64,000 nucleotides of DNA from Asterias rubens. Lineage: Eukaryota; Echinodermata; Asteroidea; Forcipulatida; Asteriidae. The notes below the pieces were generated by a model that saw only the letters and a program-made list of their open reading frames with translations, made no database searches and had not been told where the DNA came from. The position numbers and the translations under genes are program-made. The stretch spans positions 10,941,857-11,005,856 of the forward strand of contig NC_047081.1 in the NCBI RefSeq assembly GCF_902459465.1. Direction: 5' to 3'. This document shows positions 33,801-51,100 of the stretch, piece after piece (positions within the stretch are counted from its first letter, which is position 1; each line of letters starts with the position of its first letter).

Positions 33801-35456
33801 CACATATCGGTGTGGGTACCCAAATGAATAAGACACTAAACCAGTGGTAATTCACTGAAACCTCTGCATACTAGTAGTAAAATTAATAAAAACTTAACAT
33901 TGCTATTGTTATTATCATAATTGAATTTCGAACATGTTTTTTTTCCTACTTATAATTTCAGGGTGGACCAGCCATTTTGTTGTGTGAGGCATCAAAAGAA
34001 GATGGATGGATCCCGGTCAGCAAAAACCTCTGGTGAGAAAAATGTGTTCTTCACCAGAATCTTAACTTTGTCCATTTTGATGTCCAAACTCTTACAATCT
34101 GGCGTTTGAAATTCTTGTTCACAAACAAAACTACCACAAGATACATTTTGTTGGTTGCCTTTAATTACTATCAGCAATGATTGGTTTGTAAACAAATTTA
34201 TGAACCTGAAATCTTAAGGAGAAAAAAAACATTTGGAAAGAAACGAAAGGGTTACATTTTCATGCAAAATTTCTTTGCAGGAAAATAAATAAAGTAAAAC
34301 AATTAAATTGGGGTTGAATAAAACTTGTTTTTAAAGAGCAGAATCTAAAGCTAAAAAATATATAGCCATATGTTGGCGTTCTCCCTATTTGTCAATATCT
34401 TTGTTCGGGGTACCTGTCGGAAGCCATACAATCATAAACTGCCAAGTTTTTTATATAACCTGGGTAGTGGCAGGAGGGGGATCACCTTGTGCCAGTACAT
34501 GTGATACTCATAGAGTTTCCCTTGTGATTTATTATATATAAATAAATAAACGTAAGAATAAACAAGATGATGTATTTGTCAACAGGTCCTTGTCATTTGT
34601 TTTGGCTCTTGCCGGCACGTCATTCTTATTGCTGACGTTTTGTTACATCGTCATCGACATGAAACAGTGGTGGTCTGGGGTGCCGTTCTTCTTTGCTGGT
34701 TAGTAGTGCCACATATTATTGCAATTTTGTTTGTTTTTTTGTCTTTCTGTAATAAAAGCCAAGGGCGCGCCTTTGAAGCAAAGTTCATAACTTAATTTGG
34801 TCAAAACAGGCATGATATTCTTCCTACTTTACTCTGATTTCAGATTTGTTGTCCCTCGCTAAAATCTGAATAATTGTGATTAAACAGCCTGGAATGTCTT
34901 TTAAAACCTACACTTTGCATAAATGTAGGTCAGCCTTTGTACTAAAAAAAAATTCTTACAATTTGCCAAGGACCAAATATCATGAAGGTCGGATCTTTCA
35001 TAATCGTAAATACACGACTTGAACCACACAGAAAGATGTTTCTCACAGAAATTTTCATATGCGACTCTCATTGTACATGTTTCTTGAAAATTGTGCCTTT
35101 AAATCAGCATTACATTATAATCAACAAACTATGACCATACCTTGTGTAGCTGTCTATTTCCACTATTAGTTTGGATTCCGTTTTGGTTTTTTGTTTTTGT
35201 TTGCAAACCGTGCAAAGTTTTGATGGTTGTGTTTACATTCCAATGTAAACACCACTTCTTTTCCCTGTTTTCATTAGGTATGAACCCCATCACACTGTAC
35301 TGCGGTCATGAAATCTTGATGGGACAGTTCCCGTTCAGCTGGAGCCCTGTGTACGGCACTCACGCCGAGTTACTCTCCATGAGTCTGCTGTGTTCTTCAC
35401 TCTGGGTCTGCATCGCTTACTACATGTTCAAGATTAACTTCTTCGTCAAGATTTGA
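24893..35456 (+). CDS. HGSNAT: Heparan-alpha-glucosaminide N-acetyltransferase
   Basis: 17 exons, all phase-consistent, 647 aa: 24893-24956, 26527-26756, 27530-27663, 28019-28152, 28524-28593, 29093-29150, 29636-29739, 30001-30077, 30280-30310, 31061-31197, 31649-31773, 32217-32338, 32688-32907, 33238-33312, 33962-34032, 34586-34698, 35278-35456. Exon 1 encodes a signal peptide ([19 protein letters not shown]). A luminal domain follows, then the first membrane span (about 210-230) and the multispan acyltransferase core. The catalytic pair known from the human enzyme (Asn258, His269) is present as N275 and H286 in VNHGGG...FFKHARWNG. In humans the protein sits in the lysosomal membrane and transfers acetyl from cytosolic acetyl-CoA to terminal glucosamine of heparan sulfate during its degradation. 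Conserved blocks include [26 protein letters not shown] and YDPEGILGS. It looks intact and single-copy. Exon 1 is inferred from a phase-matched junction. Confidence 0.93.
25856..25936. mobile_element. 81-bp hairpin MITE in HGSNAT intron 1
   Basis: Inverted arms AGTTGCGATAACGTAACCCT and AGGGTTACGTTATTGCAACT around a short loop. A related hairpin is embedded in the nested transposon at about 13930-13992. Confidence 0.75.
26180..26432. repeat. Dispersed repeat with GGAGGCAA hairpin
   Basis: Matches, in inverse orientation, 52145-52320, and is related to 58088-58300, 44310-44480 and the outer parts of 54350-54760. Common words are CTTGGTGCCCTT, GAAATTTCTACTGGAGCAT-like and an inverted GGAGGCAA/TTGCCTCC pair. 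It ends about 95 bp before the HGSNAT exon 2 acceptor. Confidence 0.55.
26888..27028 (+). mobile_element. GGGGTCGATTTC-type MITE in HGSNAT intron 2
   Basis: CAGGGGTCGATTTCGCAAAG ... CTCTCTGAAATCCACCCCTG with internal TAGGACTAGCCCTAGGA. Second copy of the family at 17823-17957. Confidence 0.75.
27038..27325 (-). mobile_element. Degraded CAGTGGACA-type MITE in HGSNAT intron 2
   Basis: Contains GGTAATTGTCAAAGACCAGT, CTTGGTGTATCCCAACAT and TTTCTCACAATGTTTTATAC. The outer ends are eroded. Confidence 0.6.
28738..28990 (-). mobile_element. tRNA-derived SINE, family 3
   Basis: On the minus strand it starts with a tRNA-like GTGACCAAGCGGTCTAG ... GTGTTCGAATCCTGGCC head, then CACTTGTGTCCTTGAGCAAG. Related copies are at 29265-29430 and 59360-59555 (GACTTGAATCGACACTC), with a tail fragment at 34370-34450. 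It lies in HGSNAT intron 5. Confidence 0.7.
29265..29430 (-). mobile_element. SINE family 3 copy
   Basis: Shares AAGTGTCTTGCTCAAG and CACTCTGCTGATCAGAAAC with the copy at 59360-59555. It sits in HGSNAT intron 6. Confidence 0.6.
30428..30635 (-). mobile_element. SINE family 1 copy in HGSNAT intron
   Basis: AACACCAAGCTGGCAATAGC start, GGTTAGCTTAGTAGGATTTG, then the tRNA-like GGACCACGGTGACC end. Closely matches 23600-23816. Confidence 0.75.
30668..31028. repeat. Minisatellite, unit about 35 bp, roughly ten copies
   Basis: Tandem units of the form ACCAACTCCTTAGGAGTAT + TCAGCCCCGGCAGCAAGA. Alternating variants carry GCAGCTCC and a shorter AACTCTAGGAGTATTC. It ends about 30 bp upstream of the acceptor of HGSNAT exon 10, with only TTTCTTTATTGTCCGTCTAG between. 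Confidence 0.9.
31222..31464. mobile_element. 243-bp TIR element in HGSNAT intron 10
   Basis: Ends GGGAGGTGGTTTAGCTGCAC and a complement GTGCAGCTAAACCTCCC. Inner arms GCAAAAACGTGAACGTGA / TTCACGTTTTTGCGCGCG. Flanked by TAATA on both sides. Confidence 0.8.
33690..33835 (+). mobile_element. SINE family 2 copy in HGSNAT intron
   Basis: GCAAAGGTCATTGGTCTG, AATCCCACCCAAGTAATATG, CTCGGGTAAGTACCGAGTA, CACATATCGGTGTGGGTA. It retains more of the tRNA-like head than the 11404 copy. Confidence 0.7.
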
Positions 35457-37469
35457 GTGGACAACTGCAATTGTGTTGTTACCTTGTTCTTAGTGATGTA
35501 CGATCTCGCTGCGCTATTTTTTCCCCCAAAAAAGTCTCAAGTTCTGTATCCTTTTTTTTGTTATCCAAGTTTACCCCAAACAAGGTTTAAAGCTAACTCT
35601 ATAAGGGGGCTACAAGAAGAAAATGATTAAACATGAGAGCTGGAGGAAGGAATTGATATTGCTCTTAATTGATTTTCCATTTTTATCGTAAATTGTTGCA
35701 ATAATTCAGCATTTGGCTGCTAAATGACAGTTTTGTTATTAACCATAAAAACAATAACTGTGTAATACATAACAAAAAACTGTACTTAAATTCTAAAAAG
35801 AAATTGTGAAAACAATTGTGTATTTGAATTTGTTTTTGTAATTTTTGACACTGCATATTTTTTATTTATGAATTGGTATTATTATATATTTCTGGTAATG
35901 AACGAAAAGGAGGCCTAATTAAGTGAACTATTCATTGTAGCTTGCAAGCCTGAAGAAACCTGTAAACAAGGGTAATTGCTAGTGACACAGAAACACCTAG
36001 GGTAATAGCTCTGGCAGAATGTAAATCTTTCGTAAATGTAGAAGAATGACTCATAAATTTACAAGTGGTTTGATTTTTCGGTTGAGTATTTCACTAAGAC
36101 TAAAAGAGCCCTCTTACATGCATGTACCACAGACTGCCACGAAGTACCATTCCTTCTAGGCTAGCATCGGGTGCACAGGTTTGTTTGTACATCTGGTCAG
36201 GAATTACATGGAGATAACAGGTGTGAGTTGTCTGATGAAAAGGGTGTATTAATTGAGCCTCTTTCTTTAATGGAGCTTCCCGTAATGTGCAGATTCCTTA
36301 AAATGTTTAGAGCTGCTTCCTGTGTAGAAAAATGGGAGGGGAACTTTTGTCTTGCCATTCTTTATAATCATCATTTCGCAAAGACATGACAGTCGAGTTT
36401 CTGTCAGAAATGCTGTAGCCCTAAACGTTAAAATGAAAGACTGTCCAATTGTAGTAGATGTGCATGCATGTGCTAACTTAGTAAAAAATAAAATAATATA
36501 GTGACATTTATGCTAAAAAGACCCATTATTATGAAAGATCAGTATGATGGAAAAGAGACATGTTAACCGGGTTGGGCAATTTGGCTTTAAAAAGCATTTG
36601 TTATGAAATAATATAGTAGGACAAATTTGTTTAAAGTAGGATGTAATGATCGATTCACCCAACTGACTCTTGAAACTGTGTGGTTTTACATTTACTTTAT
36701 GAACCAATGGGGTCCGCCATTTTGTAGAGTAAAAAAATGTGATTCCACAAAATGGTGGACTGTATTACAATTTCATGTACGTGTAGTTCAGACGGTAAAA
36801 GGAGGGATAGTTATGTGAATCATTATACTTTTAAAACATCTTTTCAACCATATTAATTTTATGACAAAATGCTTTTATACCCCAAAGTGCCTTACAAAGG
36901 CAACGTTCTGCTTATTTGTTATATTTACAAAATGGGATCAGATTGTAACCGATACCTTGACAATTTCATCACACTTGGAGTTTGGTCTCGATGGCAAGCT
37001 TAAAATAAAGTAATTTATTTTTAATATAAAATTAGTTTTAATTAGGAGTATTGATGAAACTCGGCAAAATAAAAAATAAAACTGCAATTTAAAAGTATTT
37101 TTTTCTGACAGTGACATTATTCTTGGATTGAGAGTGCTTTAGCTATATTAATGATACAATTTAAATTGAGCATGTTTACGAAGCCAAAATTGAAGACAAA
37201 GAGTACAGTTTTTCGATACGTGAAAAAAAATAGTTTTCAACCGTGTTTGTTTACAGTCCGTCTGGTCCTTTATTTTTTATTTTTTGCGCGCCTCATACCC
37301 TCACACAAAACAATACACGCACCAAATGCGCATTGTGCATTTAATTCAACTTCGTTTCCATGAGGCGTAAGCAGCGTCGATCTCTCGAGTTAGTCACAGG
37401 TGACACAATGCACAAAGATGAAACTCCGTGAAAACACCGGAAACGAGGACGAGACGCATGCAGACAAAA
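35457..37469 (+). other. HGSNAT 3' UTR and spacer to KAT8
   Basis: AT-rich and without genes. A candidate AATAAA lies at 36487-36492, which would give a 3' UTR of about 1 kb. A diverged relative of the 7704-8080 element lies at about 36560-36900. The KAT8 promoter should lie between about 37200 and 37440; no TATA box was seen. Confidence 0.5.
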
Positions 37470-44745
<7,276 letters not shown>

Positions 44746-46637
44746 GTGTTTCTTGTGGAGGCAGTGTTGAAGAAGTTTGAATTTTTTTAATGTTAATATT
44801 ATGTACCAGATAAGTTTTTGTTTTGTTTTGTAATATATTGTATAGATAAAAACCAAATCAAGTACATGTATCAAGGGATGCTTCATTACATCGTAAATAG
44901 CTCTTGAGGGTTGGGTGATAGATTGCTAAGTACTCCAAAAATTAAGGATCATAGAAACTTACGTGGTAAGAAGCACTGCAGCTGTTTGAGAGTACGCATT
45001 ATTTTGAAGTATTATAGTTTTGAGAAGTTTTCACTCGGGAATCATTTGAATCTGTGAATCGATTTATGCTTTCAAACAATTTTTGAGGGTTGAAAGAAAA
45101 TTTGAGTTTCTGTGTTGTCGATTCGTGAATAATGCAGCCAGCGATGAGTCTAATACTCACTTCTCTCTAATGTGAATGGATTTGACGTTCTTGAAAATAC
45201 TGCTGTATCATTTTTGAACTGTTTTCTCAAGAAGTAGACACTGTATTCAGCTGAAACTTTCACATGTGACTTTTATTATATTTTTCTTAATTCTTGTACC
45301 AATATATCAGCATAACATTGACAAAAAACAATTCATGAGCCTATCTTTAAGTTTGGAAAGTGCTACACTGTGGCTCAAAACATTCTACAGCTTAATTTGA
45401 CAACTGGTTCAAGTTTGCGAACATGAGCAGTGCAACCAACACCAGTCAAGACGGAAACAAGTTAATTTGTATAAATTGAAATATATACTGGTTTCGTCTA
45501 AGATGGGAAGTTTCGTTGGTTGTTTATGGTTGGTGAAATCTTGAAATATAAAAATCTTCCCCTAATTAACAAGATTTATGAAGGACAGTTTTCTTGTTTT
45601 TTTTTGTTGTTTTTTTTAAAAGAGGAGATGCTTGACGCTCTGTGAAGTTTTTTTTATACACCCGTCTGCACTTTATCAAAGTTAATCATTTTCCATATTG
45701 CTCAGTAGAATGGAGTATTATATGAGTTTGATGTCAATATTGGTTTTGAATAAAAGCTAATGAGATTGTTATTATAATTTATTCCTTTGTAGTTTCCACA
45801 TTTCTTTAAATTGTTTTAAGGGAGAACTCACAAGTTTGGCATGGCGGGACATTGTTTGGTTTTACCCATACACCGGTGTGTGTACTGTATACTTGGTACT
45901 TTACCCAGTTCTGTGAAAACAATTCACAGGCATATATAATTGAGCCTTGACAATTTAGAGAAGATGTCTTGCCAACTAATGTTCCAGTGCATTGTTAAAA
46001 TGTTCTGCTGGACCATGACATGCCAAACGACAGGGAGATTATATTTTATGCATGAGTTAACTGACATGAGTGAACCCTTGTGCTCTTGACTCAAATCCAA
46101 TTTGTCACTTGAGTACATTAAACAAAATGATTTGTTGACATTTGTGTGAATTTCCCTTCAGAAACATAATTTCAGAATTTAGGTATAAATTACTAAGCAC
46201 AGTAATATATATATAATGTTATAAAAATTATACTATATACCCTGATATCAAATATAGACTAACATCAAAATATATTACTGAATGCTGAAAATTTGAACAA
46301 CAAAATTACAAATAAAACAAAAATATTACACTATCAGACACAAATTTGTACAAAACTGTTTTGCATTGTGCAGACTATGTAATGTGTCATCATGTTAACA
46401 AAAAGAACCAAACATTAAATCTTCATTGAGATGGCACTGTCATTAAGTATGGCACTGTTAAGTATAAAGAAAGAGGACACATCTCAAACCTTGTACATGA
46501 TGTGTGTACAGATGTATTTTTACAACTCATGAGAATTGATTTGGAAGTTTAGACACAAAAAATAAAGTTTCCTAAAGTGAGGCCTGGGGGCCTTTCACAA
46601 ACCCCGGCTTGGGCTCCGGCTCAGGCTCTGCATGCAT

Positions 46638-46881
46638 GAGCCAATTTCATAGAGCTGCTTAAGCAAAAAAATTGCTTAAGCACGAAAATAGCTCGCTTAT
46701 TTTACACATGTTACTGGCCAAAATTTCATGCAACATACTTTGCTTGTGACTGGTATTTAGCTGTTGTTTACTTAGCATACCAATTGAGTGGAGTCTTGGC
46801 CGGTAATCTGATTTTACTAAGCAATGATTTTTTTGCTTAAGCAAAATTTAGTGCTTAAGCAGCTCTATGAAATTGGGCCCT
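46638..46881. mobile_element. GGGCCCAATTTCAT-type TIR element
   Basis: Ends GCCAATTTCATAGAGCTGCT and AGCAGCTCTATGAAATTGGG, with many GCTTAAGCA words. Family members: 50593-50843, 54770-55025, 60757-60970, 62107-62290, with ends near 27890, 32930 and 43850. It interrupts a GC-rich sequence (GGCTTGGGCTCCGGCTC / GCGGGAGCCCAAGCC) that may be an older element. Confidence 0.75.
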
Positions 46882-47074
46882 GATGTTCGTGCAATACGCG
46901 CTGCTCCAAAATGCAGGTCAAAGACGGAGCTGCAAACACAGCCCGCAGACCCTAAGCGGGAGCCCAAGCCAAGAAAGGCACCTGCAATGCATTGTGTGAG
47001 GTGACTCTTTTTGTTAACAAATGTTACATGGCCTTTATAACATAGCAATTCCAAGATTAGTTCGTTTTTTATGT

Positions 47075-47460
47075 TTTAAAGTCAGTGGACACTATTGGTA
47101 ATTGTCATAGACCAGTCTTCTCACTTGGTGTATCTCAACATATGCATAAAATAACAAACCTGTGAAAATTTAAGCGCGATCGGTCGTCGGAGTTGCGAGA
47201 TAACTATGAAAGAAAAAAACACCATTGTCACACGAAGTTGTGTGCTTTTAGATGCTTGATTTCGAGACCTCAAGTTTTAAACTTGAGGTCTCGAAATCGT
47301 GGAAAATGACTTTTTTCTCCAAAACTACGTCACTTCAGAGGGAGCCGTTTCTCACAATGTTTTAATACTATCAACCTCTCCCCATTACTCGTTACCCAAT
47401 CAAGGTTTTATGCCAATACTAATTTTGAGTAATTACCAATAGTGTCCACTGCCCTGAAAA
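47075..47460 (-). mobile_element. CAGTGGACA-type MITE, full length
   Basis: TTTAAAGTCAGTGGACACTA to TAGTGTCCACTGCC, with the central TTTCGAGACCTC pair. Opposite orientation to 10256-10641. Confidence 0.85.
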
Positions 47461-47537
47461 AACATCGGTCTCTGAACAGAAAGCTCAAAAAATGAGTGTT
47501 CATAAATATCATCTGCTGTGGTGATTTTGAGGCAGTT

Positions 47538-47745
47538 TAACGCCAAGCTGGCGTTAAAAGCCAATCTCTTTCATACAAATATTGGTTTTATAATAATAAA
47601 TTGCACAAATCAAGAAATTATGATTCAGTATTACTAGACGATCAAACTTATTGTCGCCATCATTGTGAAATGGTTAGCTTGGTAGGATTCGAGCCCACAA
47701 CCGTATGATTGGTAGTCTAACTCTGATCAGTTGGTAACATTCAAA
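47538..47745 (-). mobile_element. SINE family 1 copy
   Basis: AACGCCAAGCTGGCG start and GGTTAGCTTGGTAGGATTCG in the tRNA-like head. Third copy in the window. Confidence 0.75.
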
Positions 47746-47803
47746 GTGCTAATGAGCATGGCACCAACATGGCCTGTCGGCAAGTCGTACAATCTGATTA
47801 TTG

Positions 47804-48086
47804 TATAGACCTTTCAAGTTTTTGCCTAATGAGTTTGGCAAACTATGGAAAGCAACAAATGCAAAAACAAATAGCCACAGTTTATAACAACAGTAAAACA
47901 GATACATCCATTCCAATAATAACGGTGTTGAATTTGTTGGAAATAAAGCAACCAGCCATAGGTGGTATTGAATTTAATTTTAAAAGTTTGCAGCAGATAT
48001 TGAATTTGGCTAACACATTTGTTAACACGACTGAATGTTTTGCTAACATCCAGCCGCCCGTTTAGCAAAAATGGGAAAGGTCTATA
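47804..48086. mobile_element. TIR element, TATAGACCTTTC ends
   Basis: TATAGACCTTTCAAGTTTTT to GGGAAAGGTCTATA. The interior AACTATGGAAAGCAA and GACTGAATGTTTTGCTAACA resembles the elements at 1843 and 12197. It ends 28 bp past the P450 stop codon, again at a gene 3' end. Confidence 0.65.
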
Positions 48087-48113
48087 CATTACCATCTTGA
48101 TGACCTTTTGAAC

Positions 48114-51100
48114 TTATGACCTCGGTGTAAGCTTGACCTGAATACCACCGCTGGGACGTAGAATCAGCTCCGACAGTGGCAACACTTCGTCTGGAGTCTG
48201 CAGGGATTGGATGTTGAACCGTCTCAGGACGGCAGACACCATCACCTTCTCTTCCATCATAGCGAAGCGTTGACCTAAAAACAACAGATCAAAATTGATC
48301 AAAAACATTTCTCTTTTTTTCTTTTTTTCCAAAATTCAATTCATTTTGTCATAAGTAGTTACTAAAAGTAGTAAACTTGCAAGTGCAACTATGTATTTAA
48401 TTTTGTTGTGGGTATGATGGCTCTGAGAAGATCAGGTGTGGTCGCGACGTTATGATTCTGTTCGAAAGTACCATAGTTATTAAAACTTTTGTTTTACATG
48501 TTTGTTTAAGAGAAAAGGAAAATTCCGAAAAATCACCCAATCTTTAGGCAAGGGCTCTGTAAACAAAACACAATAGCCACAAAATTGTGCATCGAACTCA
48601 CCGATACAGTTTCTTGCGCCGGCTGAGAAAGGTACGTAGGCGTAGGCGTGACGGTTAACGCAATTCTCCGGCAAGAATCTATCGGGATCAAACTCCTCAG
48701 GGTTGGGGAATACCTCGGGGTCCCTATGGAGCCCAGTAATCAGGGCGATAGCATTCACCCCTTTGGGTAACTTGTATCCACCTTTGGGTATAAGAATATC
48801 AAGAGGGGCTCGTCAGGCTGTTGATTAACTATTCTGAGGAAGAATTCGCCTGAAGGTAATTAGGTTTGGATAGTTTTTCAGTATAAAATCTGAGAAAAGA
48901 TTCAGCATGAATATTTCCTCAGATTTCTGAGGGTTGGTGTGTCCGTTCGTGAATGCTGCGGCCAGAGGTGCGGTTGGTACCCTCGCTAAGAGTGGATGGA
49001 TTCAAAAATATTGCGACAGTTTTGTAACCGTTTTCTCAGCAAGAGGACACTGTATTCAGCTGATACTTTCACATGTGGCTTTCATTATGTCTTTCTTCAT
49101 ACTACTTGCTAAGGTGCTGTGGATTTTAAGAAATTAGTATAAAAAAAAATTACAAAAACAATTTTCGTCTCAATGAGACAGAAATTATTTTAGCATGTTT
49201 TTACGCAACGGATTCTCCTAAAGAAAAAAAAAAAGCTCTGTGCTTTCCTTTTTTTTTCTTCTCAAAAACTTGACAACTAATGAAGCTGAAACTACTACAG
49301 GTAAATTATGCTACATACATGTACATCTTCATTCAGTGTGTAGCGACACATTGTCATGCCACAAATGGATTATTAAAAAAAAGAACCCCCTGTGAGGATG
49401 GGAAGTTTTTCCACTCACCAATCACACAATCCTCCTCAAGGGTGCGTCCGATGAAAGGCACAGAGGGATAAATCCTGAGAGTTTCCTTCAAGACGCGGGT
49501 CAGGTACGAAAGACGCTGCAGCTGGTCAGACGTTGCTGGCTCATCATTGTCACCTAAGAGGGCATTACAGGAACGATGCCAGAATAAAACATCATTTTCA
49601 CGCGACAACTCACACCTGTTATCTTTATGTCATTCCTTTTCAAAACAATGGACTAATCATGCACAAACCAATAGGGCTGCTAACTGCCCCAGGTGGATTA
49701 ACTGCTCATCCATTGAGTTTAAAGGCACTGTATACGTTTGGTAATTGTCAACAACCAGTGTTCTTACTTGGTGTATCCCATCATAAGCATAAAATAACAA
49801 GCCTGTGAAAATTTGGGCTCAATTGGTCATCGAAGTTGGACGAATTTGTGTGCTTTCAGATAGGAATAAAAGACTTCTAGCTAAAAGTCTTTTAATATTT
49901 TAGTGAGAAATTACCTCTTTCTCAAAAAGGTACTTCAAAGGGAATCAGTTCCCACAATGTTTTATACTATCAACATCTCTCCAATGCTCGTTACTATGTC
50001 AGTTATAAAGTTAATATTTGTTTTGAGTAATTACCAAACATGTACCTTCCCTTTAATGACTAAAGTATTCCAATATAAACACACTCACTCCCTGTATACA
50101 GGATAACAGCAATGTTACTGGCCCATCGAATCAAATTGTGCCTACCAGATCAGGTTACCAGCCAAAATACCATTCAACATATTTATGAATGGTATCCTGT
50201 TTATTTTTGCCTACCAGAAAATTGTCAAGCAATATATTTTGCAGTTTCAGCAGTTGGTAACACTTAAGAAATGTTCTTGTAATATAAGAACTATTTATTT
50301 ATTTGTTTGTTCCATAAATAAAATGCAAAAATCACAAAATGATTTTACTCACCAAAGACTTCGTCCAGCTCCTCGTGGACCCTCTGCTGAATCTCGGGAT
50401 GTCGTCCCAGTAGGTACAGGCACCAAGATGCACCTGCAGCTGTGGTGTCATGACCCTAAACAAAAACCAGTCATACAAATATCTAGCAAAACCTACGTAA
50501 TAGAAAAAGAGCCCACTTTCAAAGAGCTACTTAAGCAGAACAAAATTACTATTAACACAAAATGTATTTGCTTAGCAGAGTTAGGCAGACCAGGGCCCAA
50601 TTTCATGGCTCTGCTTACCGCCGAATTCTGCGCTTACGATCACGATTCCCCGCTTACGTGCAAGCGCCGAATTTCTGCGCTAGCCTTGTAAGCGTAGAAT
50701 GCCTAATAAAGTGGAGTACGCATGCGCAGAAGCCAAAATTCGCCGCTAGCCCGTGAACAACGCTTGCCGTAAGCACAGAATTCTCTGCTTCCGTAAGCGC
50801 CAATTCTGTGCTTACGGTAAGCAGAGCCATGAAATTGGGCCCAGGAGCTCGTATGACTATTTAGTTAGTCGTTGTAACGCTCATGGGGTAAGAGATGGAG
50901 CAACTCAAAAAAAGGAATGTGATTTTTGGAGGAGGTCTTGATCCCAGTTGTTTATAATGCAGGTCCGTGGCAATTTTATCACAAGGATTCATTTCACATC
51001 ACACAATATTTCGATTTTCAGAGCAACAGCCAACGTTTTGAGATCTCGTGTGAAACAGGCTTTTGAAACTCAGAAACTCTCACCTCGAACATGAAGGTGT

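Larger units (their letters stand above)
44746..48113. other. KAT8 3' UTR and spacer to the P450 gene
   Basis: A candidate KAT8 polyadenylation signal AATAAA is at 45749-45754, giving a 3' UTR of about 1 kb. The rest is repeats listed separately (SINE family 2 tail at 45850-45935, and elements at 46638, 47075, 47538 and 47804). No further gene is seen between these convergent genes. Confidence 0.6.

Noticed and set aside
37428-37469. Upstream extension of the KAT8 N-terminus
   Set aside because: The frame is open further upstream but the only ATG there (37458) has weak context and adds four residues; the AAAATGG start at 37470 is preferred though not proven.
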